DNA of 64,000 bases from Pegea sp. RAD2-039 (taxonomy: Eukaryota; Chordata; Thaliacea; Salpida; Salpidae): contig JAQGEQ010000289.1 of assembly GCA_034620365.1 (NCBI GenBank), positions 124,001-188,000 on the forward strand. Reading direction: 5' to 3'. A model generated the notes under the pieces. It was not told the origin of the DNA. It did not search any database and saw only the letters and a program-made list of their open reading frames with translations. Within the stretch, counting starts at the first letter, position 1, and each line of letters begins with the position of its first letter. The translations under genes were made by a program, and so were the position numbers. Shown piece by piece: positions 11,801 through 22,839 of this stretch.

Positions 11801-13228
11801 GTAATTCTAATTTTTGTTGCGTAGGGCTCTCAACTGAAGGAGAGTGACAAATTAGTAACTCCCACTGCTCCATTAGAAGAAGATCTGGAAAAAGACTTCG
11901 AACTTTGCTTTAGTGAGTCACTTAATCCCTGTGAACAATTATTAGATTTCAACTTTTACCACCAGGTGGCACTGTTAAGGATAAATGTGTCGTCGAAGTA
12001 AACAAACCTGATCCAGGGATGATGTTGGGACGCGCTTCTCGCTCTCGAGCTCATGATCCACTTCCTAAATCAAGTGAGTTGCTGAGTTGTGAGATTTTGA
12101 TGATGTAGTGATGACAACATTTAGGTACGAAGCGAGGAGCGAATTATGTGGATCTCACTTACGTTCCTCATCACTGCTCACAGAAGCATGTAGGCTTGAA
12201 CTTCTTCAAACATATTCGATCTAGGTATATCCCCCTAAGCACGTGACTCGTGAAGCACGTGACTACTTCATGTTCACTGTAGATACTATGTTCTGAGTGG
12301 GCTAGGAGATGATGATCCTCATCCTGAAGTGTTAGATGGATTATTAGATGGTGTGTCTTCCTGGAATGAGATTGATAACAACTGCCTGGATGTCACTGTG
12401 ATACCAACAAAGAACTCTCGGAGTTTGATGGAGTGGTTTGTGTTTGATCTTTATCTTATATTTAGTTGGGCTGAATCATCTTTTATCTATCTCTTCTTAT
12501 AGTCTCTATATGCTTCTTATATTCTCCTAAGACAATCTTTGTCCGTCTGTAAGATGTAACAGTTATCACACCCGCTTAATACGCGGGAAGTCTCGTGCTC
12601 GAGCCCAGCCGGACACATTTGCAACAAATAAAACTCCCTAAAAACCAGGGTGAAAGGGCCCTGTTAGTCTAGTAAAGGACAAAACTTCAAGGAGAAGCAA
12701 AACTCCGAATTTAAAACCGGAGTTGGAGCCTCGTAGGCAGTTCATCGTTGTACTCAGTGTCTTTCTAGAAGCTCCTGTGACGTCAGTTGGGTGCAGCTGC
12801 ATCAGTTCTTCTGTTCTGCTGCATTTCCTTGTTGGTGTGGAATCCTGCTGCATGGGCAACAACTGGAGACCCATAGTTTTTGCCCTGGCTTGCAGCATGG
12901 CCTTTATCAGCCGAATCAGGCACTACTGAAATGATCCTAATGTGATCTTGAAGAGGATTTTATACTAGCCTAAAATAATATTATTTCCTTTTTATCTTAA
13001 GATTCCATCTTTATCTGATCTTAACTTTCAAATAATTTTTGTGACCTGATAGTCTTTATCTAATCTCTATTTGTATATTCTTTATTTGATCTTTATTTGA
13101 TCTTCTTCTTTTTCAGGTTTGGTAGGAGCTTTGAAGATCTTAAGAAAGCCAAAATTCATTTAGTTGCGAGTGAATGCAAAGTTCAAATGCACAACGAGTC
13201 TATTGACGCTTGCAAAATCGAGCTCTGA
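5892..13228 (+). CDS. MAP1: Microtubule-associated protein 1 (MAP1/futsch family)
   Basis: Fifteen exons: 5892-6106, 6158-6623, 6673-6792, 6916-7006, 7062-8685, 8797-8932, 8989-9112, 9180-9257, 9315-11471, 11690-11778, 11825-11912, 11966-12073, 12125-12224, 12283-12435, 13117-13228. They sum to 1886 residues in one frame. The N-terminal ~300 residues match the conserved MAP1 heavy-chain head (LQEGYIRL, VNGGS, and RVLFPGN near 6760). The middle is a basic Ser/Lys/Pro-rich stretch, expected to bind microtubules, followed by acidic tandem repeats. The C-terminal ~110 residues match the MAP1 light-chain domain, ending DACKIEL. In known members this domain associates with the processed heavy chain. 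Members stabilise microtubules in neurons. It is shorter than vertebrate MAP1A/B. A polyadenylation hexamer AATAAA lies at 13423-13428. The start is the first in-frame ATG; 5895-5942 may be a tiny intron. Confidence 0.88.
8070..8345 (+). repeat. Coding 72-bp tandem repeat in MAP1 (24-residue unit, about 4 copies)
   Basis: Four near-identical in-frame copies of a 24-residue acidic/basic unit containing LRKDLPEDLHLNN and EDEDFEKT. The last copy is slightly diverged (FPKDLHLNH). The three inner copies are almost identical at the DNA level, which indicates recent expansion or homogenisation. Confidence 0.95.
10138..10560 (+). repeat. Coding 24-bp tandem repeat in MAP1 (SLVEDTKS unit, about 17 copies)
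   Basis: A run of 8-residue units LVEDTKSS at 24-bp spacing, with only a few substitutions. It lies inside a larger region (about 9660-11200) of older, diverged copies of the same (L/F)VEDxK motif. The repeat is acidic and Ser/Thr-rich, so it is probably disordered and a phosphorylation target. Confidence 0.95.
12545..12905 (+). mobile_element. tRNA-derived SINE, copy A (inside MAP1 last intron)
   Basis: The head (about 12545-12612) resembles tRNA-Val, with an A-box-like GTAACAGTTATCACACCCGC and a B-box-like GTGCTCGAGCCC. A body follows that includes CTCCGAATTTAAAACCGGAG and an MEPRRQFIV-like chance frame. The same body recurs at 13.9, 20.3, 57.1 and 62.9 kb. It is inserted in sense orientation in the intron 12436-13116. 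Confidence 0.75.
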
Positions 13229-13924
13229 ATATTTCCATCTATAAAATTTCCTGTATCTTTAATCGCTTCTTCAAGTCTCTTCAATTCTCTTTATTTGTTG
13301 TAATTATTTAGAAGCATGTTTAAGTTTAATGTTACTTTTTAACAAAACTTGTTGGTTGCTAAAAACTCTACCAGTTTATTAGCTGGTTGCATGCCATTTT
13401 TGCTTTGGTGATACTTTTTGTAAATAAAAATTATAACCGTTGTGAGCTCTTCTATTGAATTATTTATATTTAAACGGCAAGAATGGTTGAACTTTTTAAA
13501 TTAATTTTCTAAGTGGTGACAGAAAGCTGTAAATAAAATTTGACAGAAGTTCAAATGAAAGTAAAACTTTAAAATTTAATTTTGAAATACACTTTTCATT
13601 TCTTCCAGTTTGCTATGAGCTTTTTGTAAATATTTAATCTATCTGACAAATTTTCTGATGAATATTGATAAAACTTCATACAATCCAGTTCTTAGTTAAA
13701 AATTAATTTTTGATGAATCAATTTTTTCAACTTAAAAATTATCTGTATGTTTTCTAGTCTGGCTTTTCTAGACAGTTTTAGCTGGCTCCACTTTTCGAAA
13801 CTGATTAACACTGATCAACCAACATTAGTTTTTTAAGTTACAATAAAAGTGTTCTTTTGCATTTGTTGTTATTGTCAACTAAGAATAATAAGAAATAGTC
13901 AGCTTCAACCGAGAACAGCCATGC

Positions 13925-14290
13925 TGTGAGCCAGGACAGAAATTATAGATATCCAGTCCTCTCCATGCAGCAGAATTCCAATCTGAACGCTAACAAGGTT
14001 ATGAAGCAGAACTGACGGACCGAAGCAGCTGCTCTCAGCTGGCGTTGTAGCAGCTACCACACGACACTAAGTACACTAAATACAACGACAAACTGCCTAC
14101 GAAGCTCCAACTCCGGCTTTAAATTCGGAGTTTTGCTTATCCTAGAAATGTTGTCATGAAACAGACTCACGGGACCCTTCTACCCGGAGGCATATATATA
14201 TTTTTCTTTTTGCAAATATGTGTCCGCTTGGGATCGAATCCGAGATTATCTGCGTGTCTGGCGGACGTGATAACTGCTACACTAAGAAGA
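13925..14290 (-). mobile_element. tRNA-derived SINE, copy B
   Basis: Minus-strand copy of the same family. The shared body includes GAAGCTCCAACTCCGG and AAATTCGGAGTTTTGC around 14100-14140. The tRNA-like head lies at the right end (about 14215-14290), with the B-box complement GGGATCGAATCC and a GTGATAACTGCTACACTAAG A-box complement. Confidence 0.7.
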
Positions 14291-14723
14291 TGGATTCTCA
14301 TATTAGAGGCTAGATCTTGAGGATGTGATTAATATAAGTTTTAGATAAGGATTATTAGATGAGAAGTGTTTATATAGTGATTAGAAAATGACACGAGCAG
14401 TAGTAAAAGCATTATATAAGATAGAATCAAATTTTAAACATTAAAATGTTATTAATCATCAGATACAACCCGAAGAATGTGATTGTACCAAATTAGGTTT
14501 AACCGTTCAACGAGGCGATTGCCAAATTTTAATATATCGAAAAGTAACCTAAATGGATAGAAAGTAGGAAGACAGTAACTCATAGCTATCAACTTCCAAT
14601 TGAATAACTAGAAAAGGCTCTATTTCCTATAATTTCTGTTTCTCATCAATTTTTGAAATGTTTGAAAGTTAAACTTTTTCACCAAATCGGTTTGCAGAAT
14701 TTTTTTTTAGATTTTATAAAAGT

Positions 14724-15007
14724 TTATTTGTTGACTGCTTTTACTAAATTGTTTCTCATGTCGAACCAGTCACCTATTTTTCCGGTGGCTTCGGTAAGAT
14801 CGCGGCAAATGGCTTTTTCATTCTGGCTGTTTACACGATTTAAGGACCAGCCGCCAGTAAATGCCTCCCCAAGCTAATACTAATAGATACCGGAAAGAAA
14901 AAACAGTCTAGTTTAAGGGTCAATAAGGTATTGCGTTTTACTTACACTAAGAATCTCTAAATGTGACTCGAAAAGTAAACCACCAACATCAACATCAAAT
15001 ATAGCTC
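14724..15007 (-). CDS. Unidentified protein, last two exons (gene fragment)
   Basis: Two minus-strand segments look coding. Exon 14946-15007 (GAIFDVDVGG start, acceptor TTTCAG, donor GTAAGT) joins in frame to exon 14724-14873 (acceptor TATTAG). The second exon has 49 codons ending in VKAVNK and a stop. Together they give about 70 residues with a balanced composition unlike the surrounding AT-rich DNA, including FTGGWSLNR and ATGKIGDWFD. I do not recognise the family. Upstream exons were not convincingly found; a weak candidate lies near 15340-15440 on the same strand. The upstream edge abuts a tRNA-like relic and a LINE fragment, so this may be a gene remnant rather than a working gene. Confidence 0.35.
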
Positions 15008-15009
15008 CT

Positions 15010-15056
15010 GAAACCTTTGTATATCAGGTGGGCGTGGTAACCATTACACTAAGAAG
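15010..15056 (-). repeat. Truncated SINE head / tRNA relic
   Basis: Minus strand reads TTAGTGTAATGGTTACCACG, matching the A-box side of the tRNA-like head of the SINE family, without the rest of the element. Confidence 0.5.
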
Positions 15057-15075
15057 ACAACAAAAATATAATCCA

Positions 15076-15147
15076 TGCGTCGACCGGGAGTCGAACCCGG
15101 AACTAGTGCTTGGAAGGCACCACTGCTAACCGTTACACCATCGACGC
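15076..15147 (-). tRNA. tRNA-Gly (anticodon UCC)
   Basis: A 72-nt cloverleaf can be drawn on the minus strand. The acceptor stem GCGTCGA pairs with TCGACGC, and the D-arm holds TGGTGTAACGGTTAGC. The anticodon loop carries TTCCA with TCC as anticodon, and the T-arm reads CGGGTTCGACTCCCG. The discriminator base is A and no 3' CCA is encoded. The A and B boxes are intact, so the gene looks functional. Confidence 0.92.
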
Positions 15148-15589
15148 TTGTGTTTACTGTGACACTTGTAAGTTTGAAAGACTGAAGGTAAATTAGGGGT
15201 GCTTATCAAGCGAGTTTCCTGCTACTAAATAGTTTTGTTTAAAAATACTTATTCTATTTTGTTTCAACGCGTGTTTGCGATTCATAAATTCAACAACTCA
15301 TAGCGAACTCGGTAAACTAAATAGAATCTTAAAAATTAAGCAGAATTTGACACAAACACTCGACCACAGTATAATGCAAAGAGCTTCCGACTTCATACTG
15401 TCCTCCATCTACAGCTTCATAGCAGCTGAAGTACACCCGAACGCAAGCCTTCAAAATTTGATGGTTTTTAGGGCAGTAAAGACTCATCGGTAAATAGGTT
15501 ACAAAAGTTGTATAAATTGCTTCATGCTTATGATCCTGTTTATTTCGAAACTAAATTTTAAAAGCAATTAGTTTATCAATTTCCTTATA

Positions 15590-15780
15590 GCAAATTTCAT
15601 CAGAGAAAATTTTTTATCATACCACAAAAGTACAATTAGTACTTGGAACCAGCAGCCATCAGACATTGTCATGTCGGAATCAATCGTGTTGTTCAAGCAG
15701 AAGCTGAATCGTTTTATAACATTGTTATTTCTAAACTGCTATTTATTTTCTCTTTTTTATATTATTCTATGCTTTGAGGG
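15590..15780 (+). mobile_element. Non-LTR retrotransposon (LINE) 3'-end relic
   Basis: The plus-strand frame reads STWNQQPSDIV followed by LFKQKLNRF. This resembles the WNxLPxxV...FKxxL tail that closes many Jockey/CR1-type reverse transcriptase ORFs. No catalytic motif remains. The ORF at 15275-15493 just upstream may belong to the same degraded element. Confidence 0.4.
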
Positions 15781-16854
15781 CTATTGAAATGCCATGTGTT
15801 ATATATTTTATTATCTGTATTTTTAACTAAATATGTATTATTTGTGAGAATGTGTGTTAGCGATTTGTATAACTTTTACAAATCATTTAATTCAAAGAGA
15901 ATTTCAAAATTTATAACTTCTTGTACCATTCTTCAATGTATAGTTAGTCTGCTCACATGAAAGCGATCAAAGACTTTGTACATGAGTAGTACGACACACA
16001 TGTGAGGTTTGTGAGTAAAAATGTTCTCGATTTCAAACTTCGATGGAAAAAAGATGTTTTGGATAAAAATGTTTTTTTGAAACAATTTGTTATTTGTTCT
16101 GGTAATGGAAGATGCCTAAAATACTTCGTTTAGTATTTGTGGGTCACGTTCTAAGCTATCTTTCATAAGCTGGAAGAAAAGTTTCTTTATAAAAAGCAAT
16201 TTTCTTTGTGATGATTTACATTTTGTCACTAGTTTCATATGAACAAAATATTCATTTTTAAGAAGTATCTTCAAATTGGACAATTTGGAATTGTATTAAA
16301 TAAATATTTGAATTATTTCTTCAGCTAAAACAGTTTAAAAATCAAGTTTAAAAGATTAATGTTTAAAAAAGCTCTTCAATTTATTTAAAAAAAAATTTCT
16401 CAAATAAAACTGATTTCTTTGCAATCTTCAAAACTGCTGAAAATGTTTGATAAAGTTTTTAAACTATTTTTATAAAAATTTCTGATTATTATCAAACCTT
16501 CTGGTTTGATTTATTAACTTCAAATATCAACTCTAAGGTAGTTTGCAAATCTTCCTCAAAATCACAATGATGTATTAGTATCAAACGATGTCTTTAATAT
16601 CAATTAAGTGAAATTTGGAGAAGGTCGAAGCAAATTAAACAGCAGTTTCTACATCAACAAATATTGAAGAATCAAGTTAATAAGAAACTCGATTTTAGAT
16701 TCTACTGAAGTGAAAATATTGAAGATTGAATCTTAAACCAATCAACTGATTTAAGATCTACAGAAACAGAAGTTTAGAGAAAATCGAAATCTTAAATTGG
16801 TTTATTGTAACAAAGCGAGATAAACAGATAAATGAACTGAGGGGGGGTTAGGGC
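15781..16854. other. AT-rich intergenic DNA downstream of Derlin
   Basis: No gene or RNA recognised. The right part carries the 3' flank of the minus-strand Derlin gene. Confidence 0.5.
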
Positions 16855-18059
16855 TCACTGGTCAAGGGCTCGTTCCCATGCAAAGCCTCCGGGTTGGTCA
16901 TTCTCTGGCATGGGCTGGTATTCATCAACTTGCCGCTCATCAAACAAATATTTCCTGAAATAAAAAATCTTCATCACGTGATCATCACAAGATCGAATCT
17001 CTTACAAGATTCTTGGAGTTTTTAAAATCTTAAATCCTCCTTCCTGCTCCGGAAAGACATCCTCTAAAAAGTAGTAGATGTGTCCGCATGACACTCCTGA
17101 AATAAATTATTACGTCACGACTGCAGGTCACGTGGTGATGATGTCACCTATCACGTCGACCACGACGGGGTTGCCTAGCATCAGGGAAAAGCCAATCAGA
17201 ACCCAAGGAAGATAAGGTGCCTGTTACACATGAGTGATTTCATTAAGGAGTTGTTATTTGGGGGATTTACCCGAAATGTGATCATTCCAAAGAAACTAAG
17301 ACGAGTATGAGGGTTCCTCCGACTCCAGATGTAGACTAGCATAATGGTGAAGGCTTGCCCAAGAAACACCAGATTCACATAAATACCGATAATCTATATT
17401 TGACTTTTAAGTAAGCTTGCACAAGTTGCCATGGAAACTCACTGTCATGAGAAGACCGCCGATGAAAAACATGAAAACGTAATCAGAAGTTCTGCCGCGA
17501 AAAGATCCTTCCTCTAACATCCGCGAATAGCGATAACTAGTCACGTGTTAAGGAACAAATAAGTAACGTGTTAATCAAGCAGCTAGTCACGTGTCAATCA
17601 AGCAGCTAGTCACATGTTAATCAAGCAGCTAGTCAAGTGTTAATCAAGCAGCTAGTCACGTGTCAATCAAGCAGCTAGTCACGTGTTAATCAAGCAGCTA
17701 GTCACGTGTCAATCAAGCAGCTAGTCACGTGTTAATCAAGCAGCTAGTCACGTCTTCTGTTTAGTAATCATTTATAAGGATACAGAAATAACATGTTGAA
17801 GAAGAAATTGAATCCTATTGTTCCAAAGTATAAGAAGTTTGTGACAAGCCTCCAAAGTTGAAATTTTCGAAATATCAGTTGAGGGTTGAAGTAGATTTGA
17901 AAAGGAGATACTATTTCTAGTTGCTTCGAAAAAATGATGATTAAATCAGCAAGTAGTCACGTGACAATAACTTACAACTGCAAGAGTTGTAATAACACAT
18001 GCAGTAGTGTAACCTTTTGTCACTGGAGGAATAAGCATGTACTCAGCTTGTAAAGCCAT
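16855..18059 (-). CDS. DERL2: Derlin (Derlin-2-like ER membrane rhomboid pseudoprotease)
   Basis: Seven exons on the minus strand: 17976-18059, 17784-17923, 17443-17536, 17271-17393, 17148-17220, 17006-17096, 16855-16954. They sum to 234 residues, close to the ~239 of Derlin-2. Recognised stretches are [80 protein letters not shown] and the tail PGGFAW. Derlins are multi-span ER proteins that work with p97/VCP in retrotranslocating misfolded proteins for degradation. The GxxxG-type and WR motifs of the family are present. The second intron (17537-17783) carries a 23-bp minisatellite. Derlin-2 versus Derlin-3 cannot be separated by eye. Confidence 0.93.
17538..17755. repeat. 23-bp minisatellite in Derlin intron
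   Basis: About nine copies of a unit like AGCAGCTAGTCACGTGTYAATCA. Most carry the palindrome CACGTG; adjacent units alternate GTTAATC and GTCAATC. Confidence 0.95.
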
Positions 18060-20270
18060 TTCGCAACCTGGGGATAAATCTTCTGTAAATTAGAAACTGT
18101 CATAGTGAAAAATGAATATAATAATTGATGAGGAGCAATTAAACAAATAATTCATCAAGATGAAGAAGATAGGGAATATATTTATTGCCTTAATATGAAA
18201 ATATAATAAAAGTGGTCATTAATAAATGAGAAAAATATTTAGAAATAAATTAAATATTCATATTAATTTACCAGCAGTTGTCAAAAAAGATTATTTTAAA
18301 ATAAACTTGAAAAATAGTTATTAAGTTTCTGAAATAATTCTCCATTAATTTTATAAAAAAACATCAAAATAATAAAGTTTCTTAAATTAATAAATTTCAA
18401 AGTTTTCAAATAACTTAATGGATTTTATTCAGTAAGCATTTATGTACCACCTTTGAAAAAACACAAAAAAGTAACAATAAATAACAAATTTAAACCACAA
18501 AAAATATCAACTTACCTTCGCTTCTTTCAGAGAATTTTTAACAAAAAATTAACAGAAAATATTTTACAATTCTACAAAATCTAATAAAAGCAAATAATAT
18601 AATAATTCTTGAAATTCAAAATAATATTAATAAGTAACTTATTTTAGTTAAACAATTTAAAGTTAAGATAAAACAAATTGATAATAAGTTAAATTTGTTT
18701 ATAAAAAGTTTTTTTTGAGAAAAATAAACATTTGAGACAAATTTCTACTTCTAGAAGATCTAGGCATTAATTCTAAAACAACTCCCAATAAAATAAATAA
18801 AATAACTCTTTGCTTAGACCATCTTCCACTTAACTTATAAAAACATTGTCTTTAAAAACTTTGTTTATTTTAGAAAATTTTATGTAAATTCAGTTAAGAA
18901 AGAAGAATGTAGAATTTTAGAGACAGGAAAGTAAAAAAGCAAAATGAGAAGCTAATTGATATCATTTTGAAACAGAACATTAAACTCTTATAATAAATTT
19001 AAGTAAAATGAGACAACTTAAAATCCTTTTTCCTATAAATGATGAAACATTAAAAATCTACCCAAAAAATAGTATCATAATGAGAAAAAAGATTAGAGTT
19101 AGTTATAAGAAAGTGATTCAAAACAATTTATTTCTTTTAACTTTCTTTAACATTTTTCAAAACAAAAATATTTCTTTCACAGATAAAACAAAAACTGATG
19201 GAAATAAAATTAGGTTTTTTACTCCTATAAAAAGAAAGAACTCATTTCAAAAGGTCATATCTCTATAATGCAACTAAGGCAAAGCTACAAAGACCTTGGG
19301 TCAGAGAGAAATATCTGCCTCAGTGGATATTGATGCTTACAAAACTAAGGGGGTAGGTAATTATACCAAGACTGAATTTGGGGATCTTAAAACCCTCACT
19401 TAGAACCATAATTTAGATGAATAAAAGAATTTTAAGGATCAAAACAGCAAATTAAAAATGAATAAAGAATGTTTTACTTACTTCACCTGTTCTTACATAG
19501 ATAAAAAATTAATCATATAAAAATTGAAATAAAATAATAGCAACTATTGTCAAAGCAACTTTTAATAAATCAATAATGAATATCATTTCACTTTTACAAA
19601 TTATTTAAATTTTACAAAACGAATTTATTAGTGAGAAAATGTGGTGGGAAAACTATACAGTTTAAATATATATTTTTTGAAAATACTTTAAAAATAATAA
19701 AATTGACAATATTTAGATTAACAAAATTTCCTAATCTTTTATTACTCTAAAATAATGAAATAGCAAATTTAGCAAAATTAAATTTTTAGTCACATATAAA
19801 TTCTGTACAATCATCAAATTTAAAAATATATATTAACACAAAACTTTAAAACCAATAAACTGTCAATCAAAATTCCATCTAAAATTACTTTATATTAAAT
19901 TTTCTAAATTATCAATAAAAAATTCATCTTAAAAAAATTTTCTTTAAAGTTTTAAAGTTGAAAATAAACAGTTTTAAATAATTTAAAAAACAATAAAAAA
20001 AGTATAAGAAAATGAAACAACTTTTAAATCTTTAAATAAACAAAATGTAAATAAAATTAAAATAAATAAATTTGGTAAATAAAATATTTAAGGTTCTAAT
20101 ATTTTCAAATGTTTTTCTAAATTTATTTGAAGACACGTCATTTTGTAAGGCACCTAATTTGGTGTATCAGCTTTATTACTTAAAGAATAAAGTCAAGTAA
20201 TTAAACTTGCAGAAAAATACATATCATCGCATTGTTTTATATAAAATTAGAATTATACACTTTCTACCCA
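18060..20270. other. AT-rich intergenic DNA
   Basis: Very AT-rich, with long A/T runs and no convincing coding frame. The 86-codon ORF at 19008 is Lys/Ile/Asn/Phe-rich, as expected by chance in this composition. The 5' flank of Derlin is included. Confidence 0.6.
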
Positions 20271-20274
20271 CAAT

Positions 20275-20532
20275 GGAGCAGACAGACTGATGCAGCTGCG
20301 CCCAGCTGGATTTGCAGGAGCTGCCAGAGCGACACTGAGTACAGTGACAAACTGCCTACGAAGCTCCAACTCCGGTTTGAAATTTAGAGTTTTTATAGTA
20401 AGACTAACAAGACCCTTCTACCCGAGATCTTTCTGGGGGAGTTTCTATATTGCAAATATGTGTCCAATTGAGCTTGAACCCGAGACCTCCCTCCTGGTGG
20501 TTGGATATAGTAACCACTACACAGATGAGCTT
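20275..20532 (-). mobile_element. tRNA-derived SINE, copy C
   Basis: The body shares ACTGAGTACAGTGACAAACT and GAAGCTCCAACTCCGG with the other copies. The minus-strand tRNA-like head is at the right end (B-box complement TGAGCTTGAACCCGAGACC, then GTAACCACTACAC). It carries several substitutions and a short internal deletion. Confidence 0.7.
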
Positions 20533-22146
20533 AGACACTAAAGTAAAATAGCAACCTACGAAGCTTTAAATGGGAAGTTTTGCGTTTCCTAAAAGCGTTG
20601 TCATAAAGTTTAATTATAATCTTTTACTAAAAGAATAAATTGTTCCCATCAAGATATACAAGTTACTTGATATATAGTTACTTCTTGCAAACAAAATGTA
20701 CAATATTTATATTATTTTAAAACATGCTTTATTATTCACATTAAGTGAAAAAAAGTTTAGATAAATGAGCTAAATATATGCTGAAGTTTCTAAGATTATA
20801 TTTTTAATTTCTAAATTGTTACTGTAGTTGCTGCATCTTCAAAAAAATTGTAAAATTTAGATAATTTAAACTATATTCCAAAACCATAATTACATATTAA
20901 ATGAATTGACTGTGTGTTTTAAAGCTTGACTTTTTATGATCATAACTGGTCTACTTAAGCCAAAAAATTCTAAATGTTTTTGACACGTTGAAGAAGCAGG
21001 TTTCTTTTGACTGTGTTTTTATATCACTTGTTTTTAAGTTTTAGGATACAATTTAATAATCTTCTTTTAGATGAATGAAAAATTAATAAAAGCTTCTGAG
21101 ACTACTTGACAGAGTAAAAAATGATTATAATGGATGGAAAATCTGATTCAGTTGAAAGCTGATATCAAAAGATTAATACAGATGCTTTAAACCGCAAAAA
21201 ATGTTCTGTTATTTGCTTAAACCAATTATTCTGAAAAAAATTTTTATTATTTTAAATGTTAAAAAAGTTTAAACAGGAAATTTAACAGGAAATTAAGAAA
21301 ACATTTCTTTAAAAAAATCTTTTTCCTTTTTTGCTTTGTTTGCTTCAAATCAATTTAATTTTTAAATTGCTTAAATGAAATTTTGATACAATTATTGTAA
21401 GGCTTGTAAGTTTTTTTCAAATACTTCTTATCAAAGTTTCATATATATCCTTATCTAATCAAAATATAGATATTTATTTAAACAAATCAGATTTTAAACT
21501 AAAAATAATTCTCATTTTAGAATATAACTTCTCCAACTAAAATCTCATAGCAAGTAGAATACAACTCAAATTTGTTAAAGGCAATAGGACTACTTAATCC
21601 TATAGAATAATAGAGAATATTTTTATAATTTATCTTTTGTTTCTACATGTTATAATGTTACTGCCAGACGATATTGTTTTTGATCATTACCATCAACCAA
21701 AACGTTATAAATAAGATATTTTTATCTGTTCCAAACCCATTTCAAACTGACTACTTGTTTATAAATTAATAAAATGTAAAACTAAAATAAAATTATTTTT
21801 ACTCAATTCATTCTTTTTTAAGGCAAAAAATTTGTAAAATGAAACATAAAGACTATCTTTATCTTGTAGGCTATTTTAATAAATAAAAACTGGAATAGTT
21901 ACTTCTAGTTCATGATAGAATAATCAGAAGCTTTGTCTTTTTATCAAAACAAACGTGATCTTTTGATGGTTTTGTTTAGATTTAACAAATCAATAAACTA
22001 AAAGCCGTGAAACCAAACATTTTATCAGCAGATCTTTTTATTAGGATTAGTTGCTCATATAATCAGTTAGAAGTTACAATTAATTAAGTTTATTTTATAA
22101 TTACAAAATATATTTGAGAATTTTCAATTTTTGTTCTAAATTCCGT

Positions 22147-22405
22147 CAGTAGATTCAAATTGTAGATTCAGTTTGTAGATTCTGTTTGTAGATTCAATTT
22201 GTTGAATCAGTTTGTTGGTTCAGTTTGTAAATTCAGTTTGTTGATTCAGTTTGTTGGCTCAGTTTGTAAATTCAGTTTGTTGATTCAGCTTGTAGATTCT
22301 GTTTGTAGATTCTGTTTGTAGCTTCCAATTGTAGATTCAATTTGCTGGTTCAGTTTGTAGATTCAGTTTGTTCATTTAGTTTTTAAATTCAGTTTGTATT
22401 CTTAA
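22147..22405. repeat. Degenerate ~14/15-bp minisatellite (TTCAGTTTGTAGA)
   Basis: Roughly 18 imperfect copies of TTCAGTTTGT(A/T)GA with slippage between 14- and 15-bp periods. It ends less than 100 bp before the start of the ORF at 22499. Confidence 0.85.
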
Positions 22406-22498
22406 TTTGTTTTATAACTACAAACTGTTTAATTAACTTTAATTATTTTAAAATGAATAATAGATTATTAAGTTTTTTATATAAAATTTGAATTAGTA

Positions 22499-22801
22499 AT
22501 GGATCGAAGCCGTTTATCTTCCGCCCTTCATCATAGACACAATCGAACTTTGAGATCTGAAGATCCTTCAAAAGAGTCAACTGATTTTGAACGTCATCTT
22601 TTCATTGAGATTCAACGACAAAATAGAGAGATGCGTCGCGCTATTCAAGTGTTGCTTAGCAACCAGCAAGCATCATTTGCTGCAAGCCCTGCAGAAATGA
22701 CGACAACAGGAATGATGACGTCACAACCGTCTCAAATCGATCAAGAACTATCCCAGAAATCCTACAAGCGATCTTCTTCAAAAATGTGCTCAATTCTATG
22801 A
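22499..22801 (+). CDS. Small single-exon protein with C-terminal CaaX-like box
   Basis: An ORF of 100 codons beginning MDRSRLSSAL and ending KRSSSKMCSIL. The base composition changes sharply to coding-like at the ATG. The middle (about residues 28-55) is a charged, probably helical stretch (FERHLFIEIQRQNREMRRAI). The C-terminus has basic residues followed by CSIL, which fits a CaaX prenylation box (a final Leu would favour geranylgeranylation). A membrane-anchored small protein is therefore possible. An AATAAA lies about 20 bp after the stop (near 22822). I do not recognise the family. It could also be the last exon of a longer gene, but no convincing upstream exon was seen. Confidence 0.5.
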   Translation: MDRSRLSSALHHRHNRTLRSEDPSKESTDFERHLFIEIQRQNREMRRAIQVLLSNQQASFAASPAEMTTTGMMTSQPSQIDQELSQKSYKRSSSKMCSIL

Positions 22802-22839
22802 CGTCATCAGTTACTGATTAAAATAAAATTGAAAATTGT

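Noticed and set aside
12638-12929. ORFs over SINE copy A and the matching ORFs at 62820-63312
   Set aside because: The same frames recur because the SINE body recurs; there is no splice or codon evidence for a protein.
19008-19268. 86-codon ORF in the AT-rich region
   Set aside because: Lys/Asn/Ile/Phe-rich translation typical of non-coding AT-rich DNA; no flanking exon signals.
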